In this document: in pieces, positions 1 through 10,709 of the stretch | How positions within the stretch are numbered: position 1 is the first letter of the stretch | Layout: the number at the start of each line of letters is the position of its first letter | Source of the DNA: Paracentrotus lividus | Taxonomy: Eukaryota; Echinodermata; Echinoidea; Camarodonta; Echinidae | Direction: 5' to 3' | Length of the DNA stretch: 64,000 nucleotides | NCBI GenBank assembly: GCA_940671915.1 | Contig: CALNVZ010003433.1 | Span: 26,959,540-27,023,539, forward strand | Position numbers and translations under genes: made by a program | The notes under the pieces: model-generated | What the model was told of the DNA's origin: nothing | Databases searched by the model: none | Seen by the model: only the letters and a program-made list of their open reading frames with translations

Positions 1-33
1 GGACAGTTGCATCATTTGCCTTGTAGTTCATAT
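1..33 (-). CDS. DIABLO: Possible next DIABLO exon, cut by the window edge
   Basis: An AG acceptor (rc of 34-35, preceded by TGTTGC) opens a stretch that would encode MNYKANDATV. In the phase required by the previous exon (0) the second codon is TGA. Either the acceptor is wrong or one base is missing in the assembly. Position and distance (85 bp intron) fit a continuing gene. Confidence 0.3.
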
Positions 34-118
34 CTGCAACACATGATGAATGCTCTGATTATCTAGAGGACACCCCACACATCAATGGATCAGTCTGTCC
101 AGAAGCATTGTATCTTAC

Positions 119-250
119 CTGCAGTTCATGCCTTCTGTCATCAACGTTGACCCTTGCCTCGATGACCTCTTGCCAAAGGTCATCCGAATGATAACCTAGT
201 CTCTCAGCTTGGCTATGTTTATTTACTTTATCCATCAGAACTTCAATATC
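119..250 (-). CDS. DIABLO: DIABLO exon: second helix region
   Basis: The exon is 132 nt, 44 codons, phase 0-0, the same length as its neighbour. Acceptor TAG at 253-251, donor GTAAGATA from 118. The peptide runs DIEVLMDKVNKHSQ, then DDLWQEVIEARVNVDDRRHE, ending LQ. The W-Q-x-V-I-x-A-R core is shared with vertebrate DIABLO. Confidence 0.8.
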
Positions 251-1465
251 CTACAATGAGGGGTTCCAGTAAAGTGAGAATGAGATGGGGGATTTGGAGA
301 AAAATCGAGAGAGGGAAAGCAAAGCCGAAGAGAAATAAGGAAAAGGTGATGTTAGAGGCAGAGAGAAAAAAAAAGGTTTGGCAGAGAGCGAGAGAAAGAG
401 AGCAAGAGAGAGAGAAAGGGTTAATCATGAAGAATACGTATGAAATAAATTCAAACTAATATCTGAAAACCATAAAGTATTTTCTTTATTTAAAGAAAGA
501 GATGAACATGCATAATGATAATTACTGATAATTCTTTTACAAACCATAAGCAAAAAATTTGCAATTGACATATGTGAGATACAGCCACAATATCTTAGTG
601 GTTGCTAAAATAAAAGTTTCAATGAATCTCAGGAATTCTTCCCAAATTTGCTTAATTGAATGATTGATATTATTTACCTGTGCAAGGTCCTTGTATTTAT
701 CAATGACAGCTACAAAAGTTTGTGTGAGTAGTGCAGAGGCAGAGTCAACTGTCATGGCGACTGCATTCTTGATCAGTGTGTTGCTCGTTAGAGAATCAGG
801 ATTAACTGCCTAAAAGTATAACAAGAACAATATGAACGATATTAATCACTTGTTTATTAATGTGAATCAATCTGTTAAAAAATGACCTCATATTCTTCCA
901 CTTTATCTGATTGCCTGTACCAGATATTTTCACACTTGTTGCATGATTTCAGATGAAATATTGAGTAAATATTGGATAGGATGGTCTAATTGGGGACACA
1001 AAGGCCCCACTGTCCGGCCATTCACATTCAGTCTCTGACTTAAATTTTAAATTTTCCTTTTACTCTTTGACTGAAATGGTCAACTTTATTTAAATATTTA
1101 ACTTTGGGATCATTCTTTTTAATGCTAGTGAAAGACTTTTAGGGGTAATAATGATTGTGTCAGGTATTTGGAGTATTACATTTTCCTGTATCAGTCGAGC
1201 TCATGACTTCATCAAATCATTGTAACAATGAATGTAAAACAAAAATCAATTTGGATTGTAAAGGGTTAATTTGCTATCTAATAATCTTACTGGTAATCCT
1301 TTGCTGCCAGCCTCCTTCACATTATGAACAGGAAGAGCGCACAGTCCACCGAGACCAAGAAAGCCTACTCTACGGAATGCTCTCCTCACCAAGCCAGATG
1401 ATGTGGAGAACCCTCTGCTGTGCACAAGTTTGCATACGTATTGATGAACAGAGTAAGTGTTTACC
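119..1465 (-). CDS. DIABLO: Smac/DIABLO homologue, partial gene (three clear coding exons)
   Basis: Known DIABLO is a mitochondrial protein that, after presequence removal and release to the cytosol, binds IAP proteins through its new N-terminus. Three minus-strand exons join in phase 0: 1291-1465, 678-809 and 119-250. The first encodes an Arg-rich stretch (HSRGFSTSSGLVRRAFRRV) followed by GFLGLGGLCALPV, which lines up with the end of the vertebrate presequence and its IAP-binding motif AVPI, here ALPV. The second encodes AVNPDSLTSNTL then VDSASALLTQTFVAVIDKY, the start of the helical bundle. The third contains DDLWQEVIEARVNVDDRRHE, matching the vertebrate DEVWQVIIGARAEM region. The C-terminal half lies beyond the left edge. 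Family assignment is from remembered similarity. Confidence 0.82.
256..677. other. DIABLO intron, AG-rich
   Basis: The 427-bp intron between the two 132-nt exons. On the plus strand 275-420 is strongly purine-rich (GAGAGA, AAGAGA); on the gene strand this is a long pyrimidine tract. No other coding signal seen. Confidence 0.6.
678..809 (-). CDS. DIABLO: DIABLO exon: first helix region
   Basis: The exon is 132 nt, 44 codons, phase 0-0. The acceptor TTTTAG precedes GCA GTT AAT CCT and the donor is GTAAAT at 677-672. The peptide begins AVNP and continues through TLIKNAVAMTVDSASALLTQ to KYKDLAQ. It matches the vertebrate segment with SLSSEAL, TDSTSTFLSQTTYALIEAI in order and spacing. There is no internal stop. 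Confidence 0.8.
1291..1465 (-). CDS. DIABLO: DIABLO exon: end of mitochondrial presequence and IAP-binding motif
   Basis: The acceptor follows a pyrimidine-rich stretch (rc of 1468-1500) and ends in TAG at 1468-1466. The exon enters in phase 2. The donor is GTAAGA at 1290-1285, after the codons for GLP. The peptide has many basic residues and no acidic residue until the KEAGSK segment, as expected for a matrix or intermembrane-space presequence. The predicted mature N-terminus ALPV fits the A-x-P-x IAP-binding pattern. There is no ATG in frame inside the exon, so the start codon must be in an upstream exon. Confidence 0.78.
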
Positions 1466-2363
1466 CTACATTGCAGCAATTGGGGAGAGAAGGAGAATGA
1501 TCAAATATTACAAGTACTCAATCAATCTATCAATTTTCTTCCACATGAAAAAAAAATTTTTTTTTCAATAATGCTGTTATCTTTATTTTACACAAATGTT
1601 GCAGAATAATAAAAAAGGCACAAAGAGGCTTGTTGAAGAGAATCCCTTGTTCTTGTTAGAATAAGAAAAATTTATCTAAGAATACTAAAATATGGATCTA
1701 GATTGAAACATAGACAAATAATATAAAAGGGCCCCACATGTCAAATCACATGTATGGTTGAAGGCAATCACTTTTTATTTTGTACACATGTCACTTATTG
1801 AGTGTCATCTCACAGCACTGAATTTTCATTTTAACAAATACCAGACAGACTTACTTGTACATGTTCCAAGGAAAAATGTTGATCTGTAAAGAGAATTACG
1901 ATTTCGAAGCTTTTATACTCACTGTAGTGATATAGTTCTGATGAAACCGCACGCAGCTCTGCCAAACATGGTTAATTCCTTGTAAAGTTGTACCTTTTCT
2001 GTAGTGTAATAAGAACCTACAAATATAATATTTAAAAAAAAAGATTCATATCATTCACATATGTATTGTAGATCAATGCACTACAAAAATGAATATATAT
2101 ATGTAAATATGCAACATATTCATTAAAACACAAGCAATATGAAACTCACTCCCCAATCCTTTTTGATTACAGACATTCTCATAATGATGAATAAAATGAT
2201 GATAATCAGCGAGATTATTTCCTACCCCAACTTTAATGATTAGTTAAAAATCTAAAACTGCATGCAAAATGAGTTAGTGCACAGACATGGCCACATGTTG
2301 TTAAAATTGTTTTTAAAAAACAGGCACAGCCGACTTGACCAACTTATTCTCGTTTGTAGATAC

Positions 2364-2386
2364 CACATACAGCTGCAAACCAACAT
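2364..2386 (-). CDS. DIABLO: Candidate start exon of DIABLO
   Basis: On the minus strand an ATG at 2386-2384 opens MLVCSCM plus two bases, followed by a GTATCT donor. It ends in phase 2, the phase needed by the exon at 1291-1465. The region just upstream (rc of 2400-2445) holds GCCATTTT and GTTTCCTCAGCAAC, promoter-like strings. The exon is very short and the phase match has a one-in-three chance of being accidental, so this is a suggestion only. Confidence 0.25.
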
Positions 2387-3259
2387 CAGTCAGTACTGAA
2401 AAATGGCTGTCTGTCGCCCTCTTGGTTGCTGAGGAAACTTCTCAATAATAATTAGCGAAACCAGCTTTAAACCTACCTCAAAATTAATTAAGATAATCTA
2501 TAGTCTCATTGCAATATAATAATTCATCCATATGATTAGATATTTTTAATTTTGTTTAGACCCTAGTAGAATTTTTAGACACTTTTTTTTGGATATGCCA
2601 CCTTGACTTGGCTTGAGCTGCTCTAGTCTAGTCAAGACACTTTTCTCCATTAACTTTCCATTGAAAGAAAACTGCTGCAGTAAGGTACTTCCCAGTGCAA
2701 GGTCAATTATCAATTGACCATGCATAAGTGTAAGTGGTAGATACTGAAAATAGGCTAAGCCTAAACTTAATATAAAGTTTGCTAGTTTCAGTGATGATAA
2801 GAATATGAAGAATATGGAATAATGTTAATAAATTGTAAAATAATATTTCACTTTTTAATGAAACTGAGGTAACATTTTAGGCGCGCAGACATAATTATAG
2901 GCACTCCCTCCGTGTGCCCGTCAATCACAAATAGAGGTAGGCCTACACTTTTATTAAAACCAACAGGGTTTTTTACGTGTGGGGCAATACAAACACATTA
3001 TCCAAATTAACTCCGTTTTTTTATATGGTCCTGAAGATGGAGATAGAGCTTTATGTCTATAGTTGCTAGCCACACTTGAAAATCAAACTGAAGTAAGTTT
3101 CAATTAATTTTGATGCGCTAAAAAGCTTTTAAAAAACAAGATTAAACACGACTGTTGAATATTTACGGACTACCCTAGAGAAGTATGAAGTGCTTATTAT
3201 GCATATGGAAAGCAGTTTGGGAAATAGGATAAACCAGGAGTGGATTAAACTACCTACGG

Positions 3260-3277
3260 CACACACACACACACACC

Positions 3278-3311
<34 letters not shown>
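3260..3311. repeat. (AC)n microsatellite
   Basis: About 25 AC units with one CA-to-CC interruption near 3276. Confidence 0.9.
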
Positions 3312-3313
<2 letters not shown>

Positions 3314-4439
3314 GATATCATTATTCAAGTGAGTAGATAAATAGATATGCATGAGAGGGAGAATGAAGGGGAAAATAGTTTCAAAGCCCCCAGAAGCTTT
3401 TAACAGGCTTTCGACCAGCATAAAAATGCGCCATCGACCACTTTATTGATTGACCTCATTAAAACATCATTTTAAAAAAAAATAATGACAGAAAAAAGTA
3501 ACATAAAAAATGTCTCTTTATAGACTTCGTCTGTGGTTAATTATAAGAGTACAAGAAGAGTTATTGAACATGTCTTTCTTTGTTCATTTTGTCCGTGTAT
3601 GAGAAATGACCTCGTTTTTCGTTTGTTGTTTTTTTGTTCTTTTACCGTGGTCAACTGTAGAATTATATTAAATTATTTCCCTCAGTGTTTATGATTATCT
3701 CCCAGGCGCGGATCCAAGAAAATCGAATGAATGCATTTCGGGCCCGGCCCAATTGTCTGGGAACGAAAGCGGCTTCTAATATGTTTACGCGTGGGCCCGG
3801 TAAGTTCATTGTGTGACTCCGGTCTGCGTCCGCTACTGCCCCACTTTAAAACTATTTGATCATTGTGCTAGAAGTCATAACAAATGTGGATATTAAATTT
3901 CAATGAAAAAAAAAGGCAAAAGGGAGCATATATTAGCCGAATAGTTTCGAATTTCAGAGAGGAAACAAAAATATCAAAAATGATCACGGATATTGACAGC
4001 CTGTCAAAAGAGAAGTCTCGCCTAGCCCTAGATATTAAACTGTCATAAAAGCTAAGACTCAAATGAGGATGCAGCGGGATTCTAGAAGAGATAGACCACC
4101 TCCCTCTTGCGTGAATTTCTTGTCTTCTCTTCTTATTTTTGTTATATTTTTTGTTGTTGTTTTGTTTAGAGAATGGGATAGGACTGATGGGGTCTTCCGG
4201 GTAAAAATAAAGGGTAAAATATAGAAAGGAAAATGGCAAAATTATTATAAAATGTTGGAGTCGACAAACTTTTTTTTTAAATCCCTATGAAGAGTTTAGG
4301 TAACGTCCAAAACATAGCCAAATGCATGGTCGCGAAAATTGAAAGAGGGGACAATCACATTCAATCGATTAAAGCGCATGAAAATGTGATGATGGAGCAA
4401 AAACAGCAACAACAACAGGCCCTAACTAGGATTTTTACA

Positions 4440-5770
4440 GGGGGGGGTCGGAAATCTGAAAAAGTGGACCTTTTTCAAGGATATTTTTTTCGACCGCGAA
4501 GCGCGAGCCGAAAATTTTGAGTTACACTTGGAGTAACTATGCATTATCATGATTATAGACTTTATTCAATATCCGCGAGCACGAAGCTCAAAACTGGGGT
4601 AATTATTGTGCATTATAGACCCTACTTATAGTATCTCGCGAGCGCGAAGCGCGAGCTGAAATTTTTGAATCTTAATGGTTTTTTTTTTAAAATACTTTAG
4701 GAATGAATATAAAGGATGCGAGCGCGAAGCGCGAGCCTAAATTTTTGAGATAAAAATTGAGTTTATTGTGCAATATAGAGCCTATTTAGTATCCGCGAGC
4801 TGAAAGTTTTGAGCAAAAATTGTGCCCTTATAGACTCTTTTTAGGATCATGTTGAAGATACATAATAATCTTGGCCATTAATAATCTTTTAGCTTAAACC
4901 ACCCCAATCTAGCCCAAACACAATTACACCAATTCTTTTGACAAGTTTGTGTCCAGCAGTGTATTTATTGTTTGTTTACTTTACAGTGGCGACGGTCGCA
5001 TAGCGACCGAGCAGGAGAAATTTGGGGTTTTTAAAAGACATAATTATGAGTAAAGAAAGGGCACTTTTTAGCATTTTAAGTGGCACTTTTGAAGAAAATT
5101 GCTATTGACTTTTAAAGGGTTGGAAAGGCTCTTTTTAGTTTAAAAGGACATTTTTAAGACTAAGAAAAGGGGCACTCTGCCCCTGCCCCGTTCCACACCG
5201 CCTCTGTTAGACCCCAATATCCTCAAGCGCGAAGCGAGAGGAAAACTTTGAGCTCCAAACTTTTAGTTTATTGTGCATTATGCGACCCTATTTAGTACTC
5301 GCGAGCGCGAAGTGCGAGCCGAAAATTTGGGATTTTAAAAGACATATGGCCAGTAACAAAGGGCCGTTTTTAGTATTTTAAAGTGCCCTTTTTAACAACA
5401 ATTGTCCACGGGACGTTTTCAAACTCTGAAAGGTCTTCTTTTAGTATAAAGATGACACTTTTTAGCTTAGAAAAGGGACACATTTTGGTCATGAATAGGG
5501 TACTAAGGTGGGGTCACGTTGCCCCCTGCCCTCCCCCCCCCTTCCACCGCCTCTGCCATTAGGCCTTTATTTCTGTTATATCATTTCCTAAAATTGAAAC
5601 GATAACATCATTTAAAAATATGAAAATAGAACACAAATTGCGAACGGAAACATTCCTGCGAAAATGGCTTTAAGTGTACATTCCCGAGTGCGTAATTTGT
5701 TCTGAAAAACATGATTATTATCCCCAAAATAAAAAAGTAGCGAGCGCGAAAGCGCGAGCGAAAGATTTAC
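4440..5770 (+). repeat. Dispersed GCGAGCGCGAAGCGCGAGC motif cluster, plus orientation
   Basis: The 19-base phrase or close variants recur near 4495, 4575, 4637, 4717, 4792, 5224, 5298 and 5742. Between them are similar spacers of 70-150 bp containing phrases such as GAAAATTTTGAG, TTATTGTGCATTATAGACC and GGGCACTTTTTAG. The same phrase family recurs at 27.3-28.25 kb (same orientation) and 35.2-36.95 kb (opposite orientation). There is no coding potential; this looks like a decayed, multi-copy non-autonomous element. Confidence 0.7.
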
Positions 5771-7080
5771 ATGTAGGGGACTGAAAGCAAAGGTTTTAAT
5801 CGTCCTTTCTTGTTATTTCTATTCAAGTACTGCTGCATTTCATGCCAAAAGTGGGGGTTTTAATTTTTTTTTTTTTTTTTTTTTTTTTGGTCAAGCGGAC
5901 CTTGCTCGCCTGCGGGGGGGGGGGTTTCGTTCGAACCCCCCGAACCCCCCCTAGTTACGGGCCTGTAACAACAACAATTATTCCACCCCCAAGACGAAAA
6001 GTGACGTTTCTTAAGCATCTATTATAATATGGCGGCAGTCAAGACAACGAATAATAGGTAATGAATACAACATGACAAAACAGGACAAATTGTAGAGTGG
6101 TGGGTGAGCGTTTTGAAGGTTGGGGGCGGGACATGCAATCAAGCCCAATTAGAAGGTTATTCTCCCCGCTCTTAAAGGTTCCGTGGTCAATGTGACATGA
6201 ATAAAGTGCATTATGATAACTTTTTTTATTATTATCTGGAGGATAAATGAACATTTTGAATTGTGAATTTCCTACCGGTTGCAGAGAGTGTTGTAGGCTG
6301 TAAATGTGATATTCTCGGATAGTAATGTGTACCGTTATAGGTTGATTCATATCTCGATGCCGCTCTTAAGGTTCGAGTGGTCATGGCTTGGACAGTGAAT
6401 CAAAGTGTATATGTATGATAATAGCTTTTGTTATATTGATGCTTGTGTGGCGCGATATAATAAAATATTAATGTGTGGAATTTCAGACGTGCATTGTAAT
6501 CTGGTATGTAATGCTGATACATACTGATGGTAGGCGGTTACCGTGAATAGCTAATTATGGGTTTCATACTTCACATGGTGGATTAAGATTAGAGTATATG
6601 TGAAGGTTAATATCGCTGTCCAATATGATGTTTGAACATATGCTTATGAAGTATTTGAAGTCATTGTGTCGTAATATAAGTCCATTGAATTGTCGCTTAA
6701 CCTGATTCTGGTAGAACGGGTCTCAGCATTCATCTTTACTTGATTTCGCAATTGAGAGTAAGATTGAGTCATGCTTCCATTAAGATTTATTTCCACATTG
6801 GTTAAGGCCGTTAATAACATTTAGTTTTCTTTGTATTATCTACGGGTTAATTTTTGGTTTGAGATGCATTTATAACGATGGAAAATTATTGCAAGATAAA
6901 TCCAAATATGGGGAAATCAAGGTGAGATAAGTCGAGGTAATTTATTTATGTGCGATAAAGTAAACTATATGGAAAAGCACGTAGTCTTTTCATCGCTCGT
7001 CGAAGTAATAATTAGTCATACATACGTAGCAATCGATTTTTTTTTTCATTGGCGGCTTGTGATTTGTATCTGATTCCGCG

Positions 7081-7199
7081 ATGAGATACAGAGAAAGTCA
7101 AGGGTGCCAAAAGAGTGACCTATAGAGTGCAGGTTGGTTTATCACTCGTTTTGGCTGTGCGATTTCTGTGGTTATTGTGTCAGATCTTCGCGGTTGCAT
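7081..7199 (+). CDS. Candidate signal-peptide exon of gene 1
   Basis: ATG at 7081 starts MRYRESQGCQK. Shifting frame once near 7115 gives VQVGLSLVLAVRF then LWLLCQIFAVA, a long hydrophobic core ending in the small-residue pattern AVA expected before a cleavage site. The donor GTAAGTATT follows at 7200 in phase 1, which is the phase needed to join F5/8C exon 1. Without the shift the ATG frame stops at TAG after CTA (about 7123). Its position 0.84 kb before the first F5/8C exon parallels gene 2, where a short signal exon also ends in phase 1. Confidence 0.4.
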
Positions 7200-10100
7200 G
7201 TAAGTATTGTCATATTATTAATATAACGACATAAGACCAAACTGATTATTGTATTTCATAATTATGACCTTTGACCCAGTCTTTTAGGCGGGGGGTTAAA
7301 TATAATACTGAGTAGAAACTTAAAAGGTTAATTTGTATTTCGTTGTGGTTGTTTTTCTTTACAGAAGAAGCGCGTTAATTGTCACTGTGGACGGAAATAT
7401 TAGGTAATATTCAATTTAAAATACTAACTGAAATATAGTAGCGCTCGATGTTTTTAAAATGGTAGGTCTATAATTGAGATGGGAGCGAATACAAAGGGGG
7501 GGGGACGATTCAAAATAGGCAGCAAAATCGAGGACAGTGCTATTGAACATTTTGCATAATTTATGACTGGCCCTTTTCTTCCCCTCTTTTCTTTCAGAAT
7601 ATATTTTTTGTAATGTCGAAAACAGGAGGGTTAAATGAAAGCGCAACAACAAAATATGAAAGAATCGTGACATAAAAAAATCATATAAGATTCCAGCTAT
7701 TTTGCAATACTTATGGCAAAGATGCAGGTATAGATCGAATGCCTTGAAGGAATCCGAATGCGTGCCAGGCGGGCGGTCGAGTCCGGGGCGCGAAGTATAC
7801 GATCTTGCATCCAGTCCAGTTTTTAGACCGCTCAACCTAGCCACACTTTCACGTTAATTAAGTGACCCCGTCTTGTGTATTGGGTTCTCTCTCAGTGTTC
7901 CAATTGATTGATTTATGCTATAGAATCAGAAGACTTTTTTTTTTTGATTATGAATTGTGCTCTGAATATAGCAACAGAGTTTATTAATTATATCTGTACG
8001 AGAATAGATAAAATAAATTTTGTTCTTCTACATAGGCTTACAAATCGGAACGCCGCCCTTTAGATATAGAGGAGTGGGGCTATTCCTGATTCGATGTCTG
8101 GAGTGCTTCTACTTGTTATGACCATGACCACTGGGACTTGATTGAGGAGCACGGGACTGAATACCGGTCATAGTGAGGTAAGGAGAGAGTTCTTGGATGG
8201 GTGGGCGATCTGATCCTGTGGCCTTACACCCTCGCGATACGAACCGTCAGTGGATTCAGGTAAAACTCTGTTGTTGTAGTAGTACAGTGCAGTGGTGGAT
8301 ACATGATTTCAGGATAGGGGGGCGCCAGGCCCGGTAGGGAGGAGGCCGCCGAAATTTCGAATTTTAACATGTACGGTCAATCAGCGATTTTCAGATTATA
8401 GGGGGGGGGGGGACGTCCGCCTGCGCCGCGCCTGGATCCGCCATGCAATGGATATCGAACAAAAAGAGTAGGGGGAGACCAGGGACAATTGTAACATTCC
8501 CCCTCCCCCCCCCCCAAATTTGAACTTACCAACTTTAATTATAGGCTAAATACATGCTTAAACTTCGTAAAACAAGAGATGCATATCTTAGTTCGACATA
8601 TGAATATGTTTGGGTTAAGAGACCTGTGTCATTCCTTTTGCAGGCAAAAATCTTACATTTCTAGTTTTTGAGAGGATATAGTAGCATATCATGACAATTT
8701 ATCCCACGACAAATGACATAATGCCTCAAATGTGTACGGTTTGTCATTATTGCGATTTATCAAATATTCATTCCTATTTTTCGAACCTCGAAAAATATAC
8801 CATACGGTGCGAACCGTTGACCTTAGCGCAGAAAATATGCTGCGTGATGCGCGCGTGTGTATATTGCTGTGTGTGTTCGTGGTGCACGCGCGCTGTAATA
8901 TCAATCGATATTGATGGAGACGCTGTGTCTAGATGGAGTCGTGTCAGATTTTCGTTTCAACTATTACTGATCTAGCAGGCAACCTATGACAGTAAGATTG
9001 AATAGACAGTATAGGTTGATCATTATTCTAAAGTTATGCTCAAGTTGCATTAGTTTTTCGCAATTTGTGAAAAGGATGAGCACTAACCTTTAAGGGAATA
9101 ACCCAAAGGAGAGAATCACCTAAGGTTAGATAAGGAGGAGAATTGAGAGGAGCAATCTGAAAAAAGTTTAATCAAAATCGCGTCGATAAAATAAGAGAGT
9201 TATGGAAGTTTGAAAGAGTCTAGTTGTTCCTATCTATGGGGATCCTCAAATTGGCATCATCGGCCTTCAAATGGCCGATCTTATGGACAACTCTCCATTC
9301 TTTTGTACACAATGTTGTGCAGATTTTCCCCATTTTCTTTCAAAATTTGTCTCACTTTACTTGTTGAGGCTCAAATATTCATGGGAATCATATAAATATA
9401 TTTCACACAACATATTTATGTTGAGCTCAGAAGGAGGTTAAATATATATTTCGAAAGAAAATGGGGGAAATCTGAAATTGTGTACAAAATGAATGGAGAG
9501 TTGTCAATGAAACGTCGCCATTTTGAAGCGCGATGATGCCAATTTGAGGATCCCTGAGAAGGACAACTAGACTTTTCAAACTTCCATAATCTCTATTTTA
9601 TAATCGATTTTGAGTAAACTTTTTTTTAGATTGCTCCTCTTATTTTCCTCTTTCCTGTAAGGTTGATTCTCTCCTTGGGTTGGATTCCCCTTTAAAGGCC
9701 CTGCGCAAGTCGGAGATCGTGGGAGGGATGTGCGTTTTTCTTTGAGCTCATTGACTCATACACAAAGTGAGGCTTACGCAAGGGTCGGCCTATCTGGGAT
9801 AACATTCCGGACAGTACGAACATGACGAAGTTGCCGAATTCAGTCAGTCAATAGGGTCAATAGCTTCGGATTAGTTTATAGACTCTCAACGGGTCTCTTC
9901 GTATTAATTCAAAGAGAGGACTTGTATAATGCTCCATTTCAAAAAACAAACATAGGTTAGATTACTTCGGACTTCTGGTTAGTTAGTCTAGCCATGAGAG
10001 TTATACTCCAGACACCGCTGACGCTGGAGATTACGCAAGCATGCCTCAGGCTCTGATTGGAATGTTATCATTTCACCCGAATAAGGTGAATTCCCCATGT

Positions 10101-10678
10101 TTTATCAATTATACGTCCCTTTAAAGTAAAACTATTTATTTTGAAGCCATTATCATTTCAAAACAAGAGGTCTAGTGTTAAACTGCCCCAGAACACGGGG
10201 CAATTGGTAATAAACCTACGGGCAATTGTAACACATGAAATTGTAACATTTGTTTTTCTTTATCAAAGCTTGTACTTGAGAGTCCAAAATTAATAACACT
10301 TAACCCCATAAGCTGATTATAATAAAACATGACAATGCTTGACTCAAGTTACATTATATTTTCCACTTCCTATATGCATGACATAGGGTTACTGCGGCAG
10401 TGTATGTGCTGTGTACGTGCCTATGGCAGCGCGCTGCAGCCGCGTCCCGGGGCTAGATTTGGGGCAAAGGGTACTTGTTAACAGTGCTATTACAATTGCC
10501 CCTGAGGTGGGCACCATATTTTGTTGATATTTTTTTCTTATTTCTAGCTCAGGTATTCATCGTTGAAAAATATAGGCCTAAGAATTAATTTCTAAATAAT
10601 AAAATGAAGCCATAGCTCAACCACCATATTTGTCCAGAAGGAAAACATGGGTTGGTGTGTGAGATATTACTTTCCTGC

Positions 10679-10709
<31 letters not shown>

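Larger units (their letters stand above)
2480..7080. other. Intergenic region between DIABLO and receptor gene 1
   Basis: No recognisable coding sequence. Open frames at 3868-4239, 5842-6027 and 6039-6350 follow low-complexity sequence or repeats. The region holds an AC microsatellite near 3260, a cluster of GCGAGCGCGAAG-type motifs at 4.44-5.77 kb, a poly-T tract near 5865 and C/G homopolymers near 5530 and 5920. The 6.0-7.1 kb part looks unique and may carry the promoter of gene 1. Confidence 0.5.

Noticed and set aside
1155..1571. 138-codon plus-strand open frame
   Set aside because: It is the antisense of the DIABLO exon at 1291-1465 and its flanks; the minus-strand reading has splice sites and homology.
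4440..5770. CRISPR-like repeat array
   Set aside because: Spacing is irregular, spacers resemble each other, and the genome is eukaryotic.
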